DNA of 64,000 nucleotides from Sporothrix humicola (taxonomy: Eukaryota > Ascomycota > Sordariomycetes > Ophiostomatales > Ophiostomataceae), in NCBI GenBank assembly GCA_021396245.1, contig WNYE01000107.1, positions 1 through 64,000 of the forward strand. The letters are read 5' to 3'. How positions within the stretch are numbered: the stretch's first letter is position 1; every line of letters begins with the position of its first letter. Under the pieces are notes generated by a model, which saw only the letters and a list, made by a program, of their open reading frames with translations, was not told the DNA's origin and made no database searches. Made by a program: the position numbers and the translations under genes. Of this stretch, positions 1 through 9,846 are shown piece after piece.

Positions 1-91
1 CCAGCCTTGTTCAATTAGGGTTTTTTCAATTGTCTAATCTCGCTTTCTATTTTTTTTTTTTTTTTTAATAAATAATTTTTTTTTTTGTTTT

Positions 92-129
<38 letters not shown>

Positions 130-535
130 CCAACTGATTGTGTTCCTGTTTTTAGAATGATGCGAAGAAAATAAACGAAAGAACAGTTAAATTATAAACA
201 CCACATCTGAGTTACGAACGTAATATTTATCCATTCAGCCTTACAGCCTTGCCGCAGAACTGGAAATGCGAATACCTCCGTACATATACCGCCGACAGCC
301 AACTATTATGTCCCGATAAAGAAGGGACGGAGGTGGCCGGCACTGTGGGTCACGCGCATGATAAAGCTACCGTATCTGCGGGGAAGGCGCGACCAGTGTA
401 AGTGGCCGCATTTGGCCGTGAGATTGTTTATCTTGATATAATGAGGTGAAATTGTATTTGAGTGTTTGGTTCTATTAAATATGATTTTAACATCCTCCAC
501 AACAAAGCTACTGCCTCCTGGAAGAACATCGCGCC
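1..535. other. intergenic, T-tract rich, upstream of aldolase-like gene
   Basis: No gene is recognised here. The first 130 bases hold long T runs (see separate repeat entry). The last 150 bases are the presumed promoter and leader of the aldolase-like gene that starts at 536. Confidence 0.6.
51..130. repeat. poly-T low-complexity tracts
   Basis: Three runs of T, interrupted by short AATAAATAA and G-TTTTAA stretches, make up almost the whole segment. The longest run is over 30 T. Such tracts are prone to length error in assembly and could also be the A-tail of an old retroelement copy on the minus strand; no element body is visible. Confidence 0.7.
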
Positions 536-1432
536 ATGGCCCCATCTGCTGTTGACTCGGAAGTGGCTGCAGCCAAGATCCAGCCCGAAGACGGAACCTC
601 CGCCGCTGATATCGCTGGCGATCCAACTTTGGCTCATGTCAATGAAGACTATGGCCGCCCGCCAGCTTTCGACGACCCATACAAGTACCGCGCCTGGCTC
701 AAGCACCGCTTGGCCATCGCTTTCCGCATCTTTGCCAAGCACGGCTTCATGGAGGGCATCGCCGGCCACATTACCGTGCGTGACCCGGTCGACCCGTCCA
801 GCTTCTGGGTCAACCCTTTTGGCACGCACTTTGCCCTGATAACGGACGACGACCTGTTGCGGGTTAGCCACGACGGCAAAGTCATTGAGGGCGGTGCCAA
901 CAAGATGCTCAACTACGCCGCATTTGCTATCCACTCGGAGATCCACAAGGCGCGGCCAGACGTGCTGTGTGCAGCACATTCGCACTCGCTCTATGGCCGG
1001 GCCATGTGCTCCACTGGCCGAACGCTCGACATGTTGACACAGGACTTTTGCATTTTCTACGAGGATCATGTGGCGTATCCCAATTTTGCGGGCGTTGTGC
1101 TCGCGACGGACGAAGGAAAGAGGATTGCTACAGCCCTGGGTGGACGCAAAGCTGCGTTTTTGGGCAACCATGGCATTTTGACAGCTGGTGCTTCTATTGA
1201 GGCAGCTGTCAACTGGTTTGTGTTGCTCGAGAAGTGCAGCAAGGTGCAGCTCGTGGCCGAAGCGGCTGTAGGTGGTCGGCGGGACGAGCTGACAACAATC
1301 GGCCCCGCAGAGGCTCTCAACTCATGGAAAGCCATTGGCACGCCCGATGCCGGCTACTTTGGAGGATTGCCGTTATTCCAAATGGCAGAGAAGGAGTTTG
1401 GTGAGAGCACGTTCCTGGGAAGAGGAGTCTGA
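536..1432 (+). CDS. class II aldolase/adducin domain protein
   Basis: A single exon encodes 298 residues. The class II aldolase/adducin N-terminal fold (PF00596) spans roughly residues 50-265. Visible signatures are the GIAGHITVRDP segment near 74-84, the metal-binding AHSHS at 147-151 (His148 and His150), and the third probable zinc ligand His212 in GNHGIL. Members with these histidines can be zinc-dependent aldolases or epimerases, but in fungi most are uncharacterised and often small-molecule related. The ATG at 536 sits in a good context (gcgccATGgc) and is followed by a short acidic leader of about 45 residues before the fold. No organelle signal is obvious, so a cytosolic place is inferred. 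Substrate cannot be assigned. Confidence 0.9.
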   Translation: MAPSAVDSEVAAAKIQPEDGTSAADIAGDPTLAHVNEDYGRPPAFDDPYKYRAWLKHRLAIAFRIFAKHGFMEGIAGHITVRDPVDPSSFWVNPFGTHFALITDDDLLRVSHDGKVIEGGANKMLNYAAFAIHSEIHKARPDVLCAAHSHSLYGRAMCSTGRTLDMLTQDFCIFYEDHVAYPNFAGVVLATDEGKRIATALGGRKAAFLGNHGILTAGASIEAAVNWFVLLEKCSKVQLVAEAAVGGRRDELTTIGPAEALNSWKAIGTPDAGYFGGLPLFQMAEKEFGESTFLGRGV

Positions 1433-4400
1433 CGGTTGTGCATGTTTACAAATTGTCATCTAGTTCGACGTCACTGATTTGTCCTGAATATTTGATTTAG
1501 ATTTTGATTTAAATTTTGATTTAGGAAAACTGACTGCATCTGCCGTTCCACACAGACATCTCCGTGGATTATGCATACAGTGCTTATGTTGGTGCTCACG
1601 TTTTGAGTTGTGCTCAGAGCGGGACAAGAAATGTGTGAGGATTATGTCGTACACGTAAGACCTAAGTTGTGTATGTTGGAACGGAAAAAAGAGGGGTCAG
1701 CCCTGAAGAATTACAGTTTGTCTCCCGCTCACTATGATAATCGTGATGCACGTAGGAAGATCCTCCCTGGTCGATCCATCTGGGGGATAGGAGACTCTTC
1801 CAGCGGGAGCGACAACCTTATCCAGGCGAATCCAAGCTTATCTTCCTATCTCTTCCGGATCGGTACGAAAATGAGTCGCAGGTCGCGAGCCGTGAGCCGC
1901 GAAAGTCGCGAATTACCAACGGTCTCAAACGCATCACATGGTCTGTCATACATCACAAACGCAAGAAGAAACCTGGACAGGACATGGTGAAGGCCCTGGG
2001 AGAACCTGGTTGTGGCTGTGTTTGCGGCAACTTCACGGCAAGCCCAGCACGGACACAACGGTAAACAAGACGGCATATGCACGGCGCTTTGTTGGTTGAA
2101 AGGACGTGGGTGAAGAGGAAGAAGGAAGATACGGCACCAATGTATCATATTGTCCTGATCAAGTATCCCTTTTCGTGGGGGGAACCAACCAGAGTAGTGC
2201 ACAGACGCCACACATCTTGTCAAGGAATTGGAGACTCGAGAGAGTCACGAGAGAGAGCTAGGAGAAGCGAAAGGAAAAAAAGGAGAGATCAAAAGAAAAA
2301 TATGTGAAGAAACGGTCAAGAAGCGGAGAAAAGCAAGGAGTTGAGAGAGCATCCACGATTCAGACAACCAGGGCACAATTGTGCTGTTTGGGATCGCCAC
2401 AAGAGGTCTAGACTGGTGACTGGAAGTGCGATTTCTCGTTTATTTTCCCGTTTCCTCGTGTTTTGCTCTGTCAAAGTTTATTTCCGCACAAAACCATGGC
2501 CGCCTTCTGAAAAGATGGTGGGTGGTCTTGTTACAATATTCTGTAGTTTTCTTGCCCATTGTCGTTCTTTTCTTCTCAGAAGTGCAAAAAGTGCATGTTC
2601 GTGAGGAGTTGTGGATAAGGTAGGATTGAGAGAGGGGTGCTGAGGATCTAGGGGGGAGGATCCGAAACTGAAACGGGTTCCGCCTTAGACGAGCGATAAA
2701 GAGGTGCGGTGTGCAGTGCAGTTCGTGCAGCTGAGGAAAAGCTGTGATTTCATAGGAAGAACGGGGTAGAATAATGACAAAGTTAAAGAGGATTAGGAAG
2801 ACGTCAGAAAGAAAAAGAAGACCGACGTTGCCGACCTTCTCGCCCCTTTCTTTTGGCGCGGGTGGCTTTCGCAGAGTCTGGCCCCTCCACAAACTACAGA
2901 ACATCGTCTGTTTCATCGACAGCCAGGGCCACCTTGGAAAATCAATGATGTGTGCGATGTGGCAACCTTGATTTTATCCTCTTCTTCAGCGATCTCCTTG
3001 ATTTTGTGTTCACTTTGGTGCATTCATCGTGTCGCTTTGAAGTGTTGGTCGTTTGGTCTTTCCTCGCTTGTCCATTGTCCATGCACTGGATGCTGTGTAA
3101 TCGTGCATATTTCCTAAAGCAGTAAGAGCCCACTTACAACATGGATTCCGCCAAAATATCGACGACAATGGATGCCAGAATGCATCTCGATCTCGTCCAA
3201 AAATCACGAGAAAATCAATGCGGTCAAATGCTAATGCACGGTCTCATTCTTTTTTTGTCATAATTTCGTCTTGAACTGCTGTTTGTTGACCGTTTTCTCC
3301 GGTATTTCTCGAGCCACGAGGCGCACTCTGCTCCTTCCCTATGCTGTCTTTTCCAATGCCATAGCTCTTTCCTCCTACGCCTCCCCGACGATGTACTGGT
3401 TTGCTCCTTCCGTACAGTGAAAAGCCTCTCCCGGAAGCCGGCTCCTTCCCTGCCAAGACCAGAGCACAGCCAAGCCGTCACCAGTGTACATTATAGCATC
3501 TGAGGCTCTTTCTCACAACCCATCCCGCCATTCCTCTCGATTCCCTCTGTCTTTTGTCCCTGTTGTGTTCCTTTTTTGTGCCTCGTCGCTGCCACCACTT
3601 CCAGCCCCTCTCCCCACTGACCTCTCCACTGCTTCCCTGCCGCCAGTGGAGACACAAACATGCCTTCCCTTGCCCTGGGTTCCAGGTTACATTCTCTGTC
3701 GCTTCTGTCGTTTTTGTCACCCTTTGTCCCTTTTTGTCATCCTCGCATGTGGCTTCCCTCTCCTCTCGATTCTCTGGATAGCCAGTCCCGTCTCTCTTCC
3801 CTGCCCTTTCCGGCGCTCAGTCTGTTTCTGCTCATCCCCCGTCACATCTTGCGCATCCTCTGAGCTGTTTTCCGGGTCTGTGCCTGAATCTGACTGCATG
3901 TGTCTGCCTCTCACTGCCCACCACTGCCCACCTGCTTCCCACTCAACCCCTCCACACCTTTTGTTCACCAGTGTGGTTGACGGTCTGTGATCGGGGCTGT
4001 CTGCCTTTCTCTTTTTGGATCCTTGGATTTTCTTTTGGAATTTTTGTGATTTATGTTTTTGGATGGCACACTTGACGGGCTTTTCGGGACGGAGACTGGA
4101 TGGGCCTTGTCTGCGAGACCTTGTCAACGCCTGGGCAGGCCTCGTCTTCTGGCCTGGCCCGGTCCTGGCCGGCCACAGACACACATCTTGAAGCTAGCTG
4201 GGTGGTTCTCTGACACGATCCTTGACAGGGGAGGGGAACCTTATCCCCTCTTTATTATTTTATTCTGTCGTGCGTCTCTTTTCTCTTCACTCTGCTCGCT
4301 GTCAAGCCCCTCGTGGCTCTTCTCAACTCCCTGCCTCTGTGTCTCATTCTGGGGTTATCATATGGGTCTGCTGTTGTCCACACCTCCCCTTTGATTTTTT

Positions 4401-4576
4401 TCTTCTTTTTTTCTTTTTTCCTGATTTACTTTTCTTCTTTCTCTTTCCCACTTTTTTGGGATTTTCTTCCTTCTCATCTTCATCACCAAAGCACACAATC
4501 ACAGCACACTCATTTTCAACACCACTCCCATGGCGTGCATCGACGTTGCACCGCCGTCCTCTCTTCCACCCTCACC
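1433..4576. other. intergenic and long pyrimidine-rich leader region
   Basis: About 3.1 kb with no convincing gene; the short open frames are not supported by composition or recognisable protein features. From about 3480 to 4560 the plus strand is strongly C/T-rich, which is typical of promoters and 5' leaders of highly expressed or regulated fungal genes, and it leads into the gene starting at 4577. Confidence 0.6.
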
Positions 4577-6724
4577 ATGACGACGGCATTACATGGCGGC
4601 ACCGCTCCGTTGGCGGCGCTGACCACTGTCTTTTCACCACCTTGCCCGACGACATGGCTTGTGACCACCACCAAGCTTCCCTCACAGTTTCCACTTTTCC
4701 CGGCCGCGGCCGCTGCAGCCACAACATGTGATCCACCGGCCTGGGCCAGCAACTTGGCCGGCGAGGGTTTTCAGTACTACTCACCAGCCATCTGCCCAGC
4801 CGGGTTTGAAGTCGGAGCTGGATGCATATTGACAGGCACACCACGCACAACCGAGGGCTTTCCGGCCGTGGCTGCCGGCGAGACGGTGGCCTGGTGTGTG
4901 CCAAGCGGGCAGTCATGCACATCAGACACGACTGATTTCAGAGGCGGTATTTGGGGCGTCACACAGACGGCAACGGGTGCCGGAGCCACAGTCACAGTTG
5001 GGCCGGCTATTCAAATTCGATTCCGTGATGTCGACCTTTCCATACTGGCAACCCACCCGCTGACACCTGGACTGACACTGGCCGGAGCCTCGCCTACAAC
5101 ATCTTCTACACCAAAGCCAACTCCCACACCACCACCAGCACAATTGACACCAAACGTCGACACTAGCTCCTCGGAGACCCCGGAAACAACGGAGACAACA
5201 ACGACTTCGACTTCATCTTCATCCTCCTCTACACAAGCTGGAGACAGCACAGCCGCTGGTTTTATCACTGTCAAGGGAAAATCAACCTCCACATTGCCAG
5301 CGTCGTCGGCAAAACCTGTTACCAGCACTGTCCAAGTTGTTTCACACGGATCCACATTTGTGTCGACGGTTGTGACATCACCGACAGCAGCGTCTGGCGA
5401 CGGAGGTGGAAACAGTGACGTTGCTAGCGGTGGCTCCGCGACCAGTGGTACTACCAACGCCAGAGCCAACTCGCCTACACGGGCCTTTACCGCCACAATT
5501 GCTATGGCAGTGATCCTGAGCGTTGTCGCTGCGGTTATTGTCATCTTTCTCGTACTGTCACGACGCAAGTTCCGTCGCCAACAGCAGAAGAAGGGACAGG
5601 GTGGCGGCATTCTGCCAAAGACAGAGCCTTCTGCCTATGATGGCAACTCGTCGCTTGGCCTGTCGTCTGTCGGCGTCGGTGCCTGGGTGCATCGCAAGCG
5701 GCCGCGCTGGCACATTATCTGGCGCCGGACTCGTGCGTGGTGGAAGAACGTGCGGCTCCTACCATGGCAGAAACGTAGCCCACTGACGGGTGACAACCGC
5801 AGCTGGGGCCGGCGGCGGCCCTCTGCACAAGCCGGACAGGCACAGAATGCGACGGATGTGGAGGCAAGCCGGGCCATTACGCCCATGGCAGAACTGCCCA
5901 CATCAGAGCGCGTACTGGCTGATTTTGCTGAGCTGGAGGGCTCACCGGTGCCTGAGAGACTGGCACAGAATAATGTGAACTCAGGAGCATACGATGATGA
6001 CGATGCCGACTCATATCTGAGTATCCAGAAATTCAAGGGCATTCCTTCGCGGCGCCTGAGTGCAAACAGCACCAGTCGGGCTAACCGTCTGAGCTGGATG
6101 TCTCGTCTGTCGCGGTACATGCGCGGACGGCCATCAACAGCCGGTGGCGACGGCCGCGACACGCCTGCTAGTATGGGGACTAGCATGTACGACGATGCTG
6201 CCACTGTGGCGGATCGCAGTGTTATTAGCCGTGCTTCGACACGGTCGTCCCGATGGACGAGTCGTGCCGGCGAAGATGATTATCCCTTTGGCACCATGGA
6301 TAGCGGTGACGCCCATGAGAGCAGTTGGGAGGCCTTTTCGCGGTCAAGAGAGGGACTGGGAAGGCTTCTTCTGGTAAAAAAGGGCGAGAAGGGGGGCGCC
6401 GGCAGCCCCATGCCTTCTTACGGGGCCCGTCGCGGCCACCAGCGGGGACTTAGTGTGCCGACAAACGGCAGCATGTCCAAGGGCCTACCTCGTTTGCCGT
6501 CACCGGCGATTACCGTGCGCAGTGAACGCACAGGGACGCCTGGTCCTGGCTGGCTGAGTGCCAATGGCGGCGGGAATACAAACTCGAACCGCTTTTCACG
6601 GTTGAGCAGCGGCACGTTTGGGCGGATGGACAGCTTTATCAGCCGGGACGGCAGTCGTATTGGCGATATGCCAAACGGTAACACAAGCGGAGGAGGTGCA
6701 CAAAATATAGAAGCCAGAACATAG
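4577..6724 (+). CDS. single-pass membrane protein with Ser/Thr-rich stalk, conserved fungal family
   Basis: The frame is open from 4313, but I start at the ATG at 4577 (caccATGac): upstream codons translate a pyrimidine-rich leader into a poor Phe/Ser string, while the sequence from MTTALHGGTAPLA onward looks like a conserved fungal N-terminus. That gives 715 residues in one exon. Residues 1 to about 175 form a Cys-containing ectodomain, about 175-300 is a Ser/Thr/Pro stalk likely to be O-mannosylated, one strong membrane helix lies at about 307-329 followed by basic RRKFRRQ, and the remaining 385 residues are a cytosolic tail rich in Ser, Arg and Gly. The layout resembles wall-stress sensors (Mid2/WSC type), but no WSC domain is seen and no classical cleavable signal peptide is obvious. 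Function unknown. Confidence 0.8.
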   Translation: MTTALHGGTAPLAALTTVFSPPCPTTWLVTTTKLPSQFPLFPAAAAAATTCDPPAWASNLAGEGFQYYSPAICPAGFEVGAGCILTGTPRTTEGFPAVAAGETVAWCVPSGQSCTSDTTDFRGGIWGVTQTATGAGATVTVGPAIQIRFRDVDLSILATHPLTPGLTLAGASPTTSSTPKPTPTPPPAQLTPNVDTSSSETPETTETTTTSTSSSSSSTQAGDSTAAGFITVKGKSTSTLPASSAKPVTSTVQVVSHGSTFVSTVVTSPTAASGDGGGNSDVASGGSATSGTTNARANSPTRAFTATIAMAVILSVVAAVIVIFLVLSRRKFRRQQQKKGQGGGILPKTEPSAYDGNSSLGLSSVGVGAWVHRKRPRWHIIWRRTRAWWKNVRLLPWQKRSPLTGDNRSWGRRRPSAQAGQAQNATDVEASRAITPMAELPTSERVLADFAELEGSPVPERLAQNNVNSGAYDDDDADSYLSIQKFKGIPSRRLSANSTSRANRLSWMSRLSRYMRGRPSTAGGDGRDTPASMGTSMYDDAATVADRSVISRASTRSSRWTSRAGEDDYPFGTMDSGDAHESSWEAFSRSREGLGRLLLVKKGEKGGAGSPMPSYGARRGHQRGLSVPTNGSMSKGLPRLPSPAITVRSERTGTPGPGWLSANGGGNTNSNRFSRLSSGTFGRMDSFISRDGSRIGDMPNGNTSGGGAQNIEART

Positions 6725-7803
6725 CGGATGATTTTCTTTTGTTTTTTCATGATTGTGTTTAGATGAGCGAGATACTACAATACCCCCTGAATGAGAAACG
6801 GCTCAAGGATTTTACTCACAAGAAAGGAATCAGATGAAATGACGTGCAATATTATCAAGTTACATGACAATATGCGCAAATGAGTGGCTTCGCTAGAAAG
6901 CATGGCGAGGGCATGGTCAAGGCATGGCACAAGCATGGCGAGATGACGAAAGGCCAACGCCCAAGGCGCCACTCACTCTTCCGGAAACATGTGGCAGAGG
7001 TTCAAACAACAGCTGAATAGATTGAAGAAAGACGAGAGACAGACGCCACTGGATTCAATGTTCTGCGTTGGGGATGTGTGGCGGAAGTGTGGACTGACTG
7101 AGACATTCTCGCGTGCGTTTGGTACTTTGGTACTCGTGGAGTTTGACTGGGATGGGGGTTGTAAACAAAACGGGTTGCTCAATGTGTTGGTTTATATTGT
7201 TTTCGTCTTTGATTCTTTTGCAACTATGCTCTAAACTATCGTGTACATCTCAGACACCAGATCGAATTCTTAACATGCGAATGCTTTTTGTAGTAAGAAG
7301 AGGCTTTTGAAGAGTAGGAAATAAGAAAAGGAAGAAAATATTAAAGAAAGTGTAAAAAAGGGCAAACAGTAACCATGCCTGCTTAAACATGCGAAGAAAG
7401 TCATAATCCTATCCACAGCCACCGATAAAGATGCGAAATAGGAATACTGGAAGTAATGTGAAAAAAAAAAAAATGAAAGGATAGAAAAATAAAAGTAGAA
7501 ATGAAGATGGATAAAAATGAGAAAACGCTGGTATCACGAGACAAAGGGAAATATGAAACACTGTATAGTGAAGAACAGAAGAAGCGAAGAAGAGAATAGA
7601 AGAAGTGAAGAAGGAAAGAAGAAAGACAGACAACAACAGTGGAACACAAATAACAGGGCAGACAGAAACAGTGAACGCTTGTTAGACAAAGTCAAACAGA
7701 GATCGCTCGGACAGTTGTTGTCCTCTGTTTAAAGTCTTTCTCATCTCCTCATTTTTAAATGTTTGTGTATCCCCTCGTGGTGTCGTCTGTTCGTGTCATC
7801 GTC
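6725..7803. other. intergenic between convergent genes
   Basis: About 1.1 kb lies between the 3' ends of the stalk membrane protein and the minus-strand transporter. It is A/G-rich on the plus strand around 7300-7650. Nothing coding is supported. Confidence 0.6.
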
Positions 7804-9846
7804 TCACGTTTCAGACACAGCTGGCGTGCGTCTTGTTGCACCTGTGGCCAGGCCCTTTTCGATATCGGCCGTTTGGCCAGGCGTCGCATTCACTGGTGTT
7901 GTCTGCTCAACACGTAATGGCTGTGGCGTCTTCTTCTTGTCGCTGCCAATGATGCCCGATCCACGGAAGGCGACGAGCACGACCAGGAACGAGCACACGC
8001 CCAGGGCAAAGTTGAACCAGTTGCCAGCGCGCAGGCCGAGTAGAGTGGGTTCATCGTGGACAATGGTGCCGCCTACATCGGCGATATCCACGCCACGGGC
8101 GGAGGCCATGACGGCGGTTTGGATGGCAGTGGCAATGGCAAGACCAATGGCACGGCCAATCTGACCGGCCATGTTGACGAGGGCGCCTCCCAGAGCCTGA
8201 TCTTCGCGCGGCAATGCATGGGACACAAAGAGTGTCAACGAGGGCCAGGCCGTGTCGGCGCCAAAGACGGACAGGACCATGGCCTCAAGGCCGTAGGCAA
8301 AATAGGATGTGGTCAATGCTGGGATGGGAACCGCCAGGAGAAGACTGCTAATACTCACACAGGCGTTCCCGAACAGCAAGATCCAATAGGTGGGGATGCG
8401 GCCCAAGAGAGGGGCGACGCAGAAACACGTCAAAACACCGGCAATACCAGTGGGAATGAAACGAAGGGTGGTCTGAATGGCACTGAGGCCGAGGTAGTCC
8501 TGATAAAAGTAGGTCGCGTAGACAAGATAGCCGTTGAACGAACTAAAGAACAAGGCCATAATGGCGAGCGACGTGGCAAAGAGGCCACCACCAGCAGAAC
8601 GAGAAAAGATGGACATGCGGACGAGGGGGCGAGGCGGCCAAGAGTGACCAGCGAGTTGCTTGCGGATGTTGGCGGGTGTCTCGAGCCACAGCTGCCAGCC
8701 GACAAAGGCAGCAACAAGCAGCAGGGAAACACCAATGATGACGCCGATCCAGGGAGTCGACCAGCCGACGACGTTACCTTCGGTCAGGGCGAACAGCAGG
8801 CCAACGAAACCCAGAGTGACGAGGAAGGCGCCAAACCAGTCGATACTGCGGAAGGTGGCAGGAACGGGCATTGTGGCAAGAGCGGCCGATGGCGAAGTTG
8901 AGTCGGAAGGAGCGGTGGTAGTCGTGGTGCGAACAGGGATGACAGACTGCGGCGGCGCGTGGGCCGGAATGATAAGGTAGCCGACGACAGTGACGATGCC
9001 CGAGAGGATAGCCAGCGCACCAAACACCCACTTCCAGTTGGCATAGGACGTGATCAGACCCGACATAAGGTTGCCAAACACAGATCCAAGCGGAGCACCA
9101 GCGCCATATGCAGCGAAAGCATAGTTTTTTGCCTTTCCTGGTGGGAAGGTCGTGCCCAAGATGCCAATAGCGGTCGGTACGTTGGCGGCAGCACCGAGTC
9201 CTTGTAAACCTCGGAAGATGTTGAAGGCGATCTCGTTGGGGATAAAAGGATTGGCGACAGTTGTAGCGGTGACCCAGGCCGAGCCTGCCACGAAGATGGC
9301 CTTCTTGCCAAAGACATCGGCGATGCGGCCCCACAGCAAGAGGAAACAACCAAACGTCAGAGAGTAGGCCGAGACAATCCACTGCAGACGGGTGTCGGGG
9401 ATGTTGAGGTCGTGGCCGACACTGGGCAGAATAATGACGACGGACTGGACGGAGAGTGTGTTGCAGAAGGTTGCGCCAGTTACTGTGGCCACGAGGGCAA
9501 TGCAGCGCCACTTGGAGTAGGGAAGCTTCTGAGCGTCGTCCACGGCCTCGTCGTCGTCATCAAGGTCGTCGTCGTCGCCATCGTCGCCGTGGCCGTCATC
9601 AAACTCGACCGGCGTGTCGTGGGATATTGGCGGGTGGCAGCGCTGGCGGGACGAAGCCGTCGAGCGGACAGTATGGAGGTGGAGGGCGTTCTTGTCCATG
9701 GCTGGTGATGAATGAGTGACTGTGGACGTTGTGGATGTGATGGGGCCAGGCGAGGTCTCGTCTTTGGTGTCGATTTGGCCGATGTTGTCTTCTCCGTCTA
9801 ACCTTGGCGATGGTGGCCGATCGGACTTTTCTGGGTCGGGAGCCAT
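7804..9846 (-). CDS. MFS transporter, DHA2 (14-helix drug:H+ antiporter) type
   Basis: A single exon encodes 680 residues. After a 110-residue hydrophilic head with an acidic Asp run (residues about 84-105) come 14 or so membrane helices. The loop after helix 2 reads WGRIADVFGKK, a form of the MFS motif A, and GAPLGSVFGNLMSG fits the motif C region of antiporters in helix 5. The family exports drugs, toxins or amino acids across the plasma or vacuolar membrane in exchange for protons. The ATG at 9846 (RC) is the first in frame and is followed by MAPDPEKSD. Nothing in the neighbourhood tells the substrate; no biosynthetic genes are next to it. Confidence 0.92.
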   Translation of the reverse strand: MAPDPEKSDRPPSPRLDGEDNIGQIDTKDETSPGPITSTTSTVTHSSPAMDKNALHLHTVRSTASSRQRCHPPISHDTPVEFDDGHGDDGDDDDLDDDDEAVDDAQKLPYSKWRCIALVATVTGATFCNTLSVQSVVIILPSVGHDLNIPDTRLQWIVSAYSLTFGCFLLLWGRIADVFGKKAIFVAGSAWVTATTVANPFIPNEIAFNIFRGLQGLGAAANVPTAIGILGTTFPPGKAKNYAFAAYGAGAPLGSVFGNLMSGLITSYANWKWVFGALAILSGIVTVVGYLIIPAHAPPQSVIPVRTTTTTAPSDSTSPSAALATMPVPATFRSIDWFGAFLVTLGFVGLLFALTEGNVVGWSTPWIGVIIGVSLLLVAAFVGWQLWLETPANIRKQLAGHSWPPRPLVRMSIFSRSAGGGLFATSLAIMALFFSSFNGYLVYATYFYQDYLGLSAIQTTLRFIPTGIAGVLTCFCVAPLLGRIPTYWILLFGNACVSISSLLLAVPIPALTTSYFAYGLEAMVLSVFGADTAWPSLTLFVSHALPREDQALGGALVNMAGQIGRAIGLAIATAIQTAVMASARGVDIADVGGTIVHDEPTLLGLRAGNWFNFALGVCSFLVVLVAFRGSGIIGSDKKKTPQPLRVEQTTPVNATPGQTADIEKGLATGATRRTPAVSET

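Noticed and set aside
4313..4576. N-terminal extension of the stalk protein with a Phe-rich hydrophobic run
   Set aside because: It looks like a membrane helix but comes from translating a pyrimidine-rich leader; the start at 4577 has better context and family-like sequence after it.
8056..8901. 281-codon Gly/Asp-rich frame opposite the DHA2 transporter
   Set aside because: It is a shadow of membrane-helix codons on the minus strand; the minus-strand frame has full MFS features.
7804..9846. Secondary-metabolite cluster around the DHA2 transporter
   Set aside because: No synthase, P450 or tailoring enzyme lies within the neighbouring 10 kb in the window.
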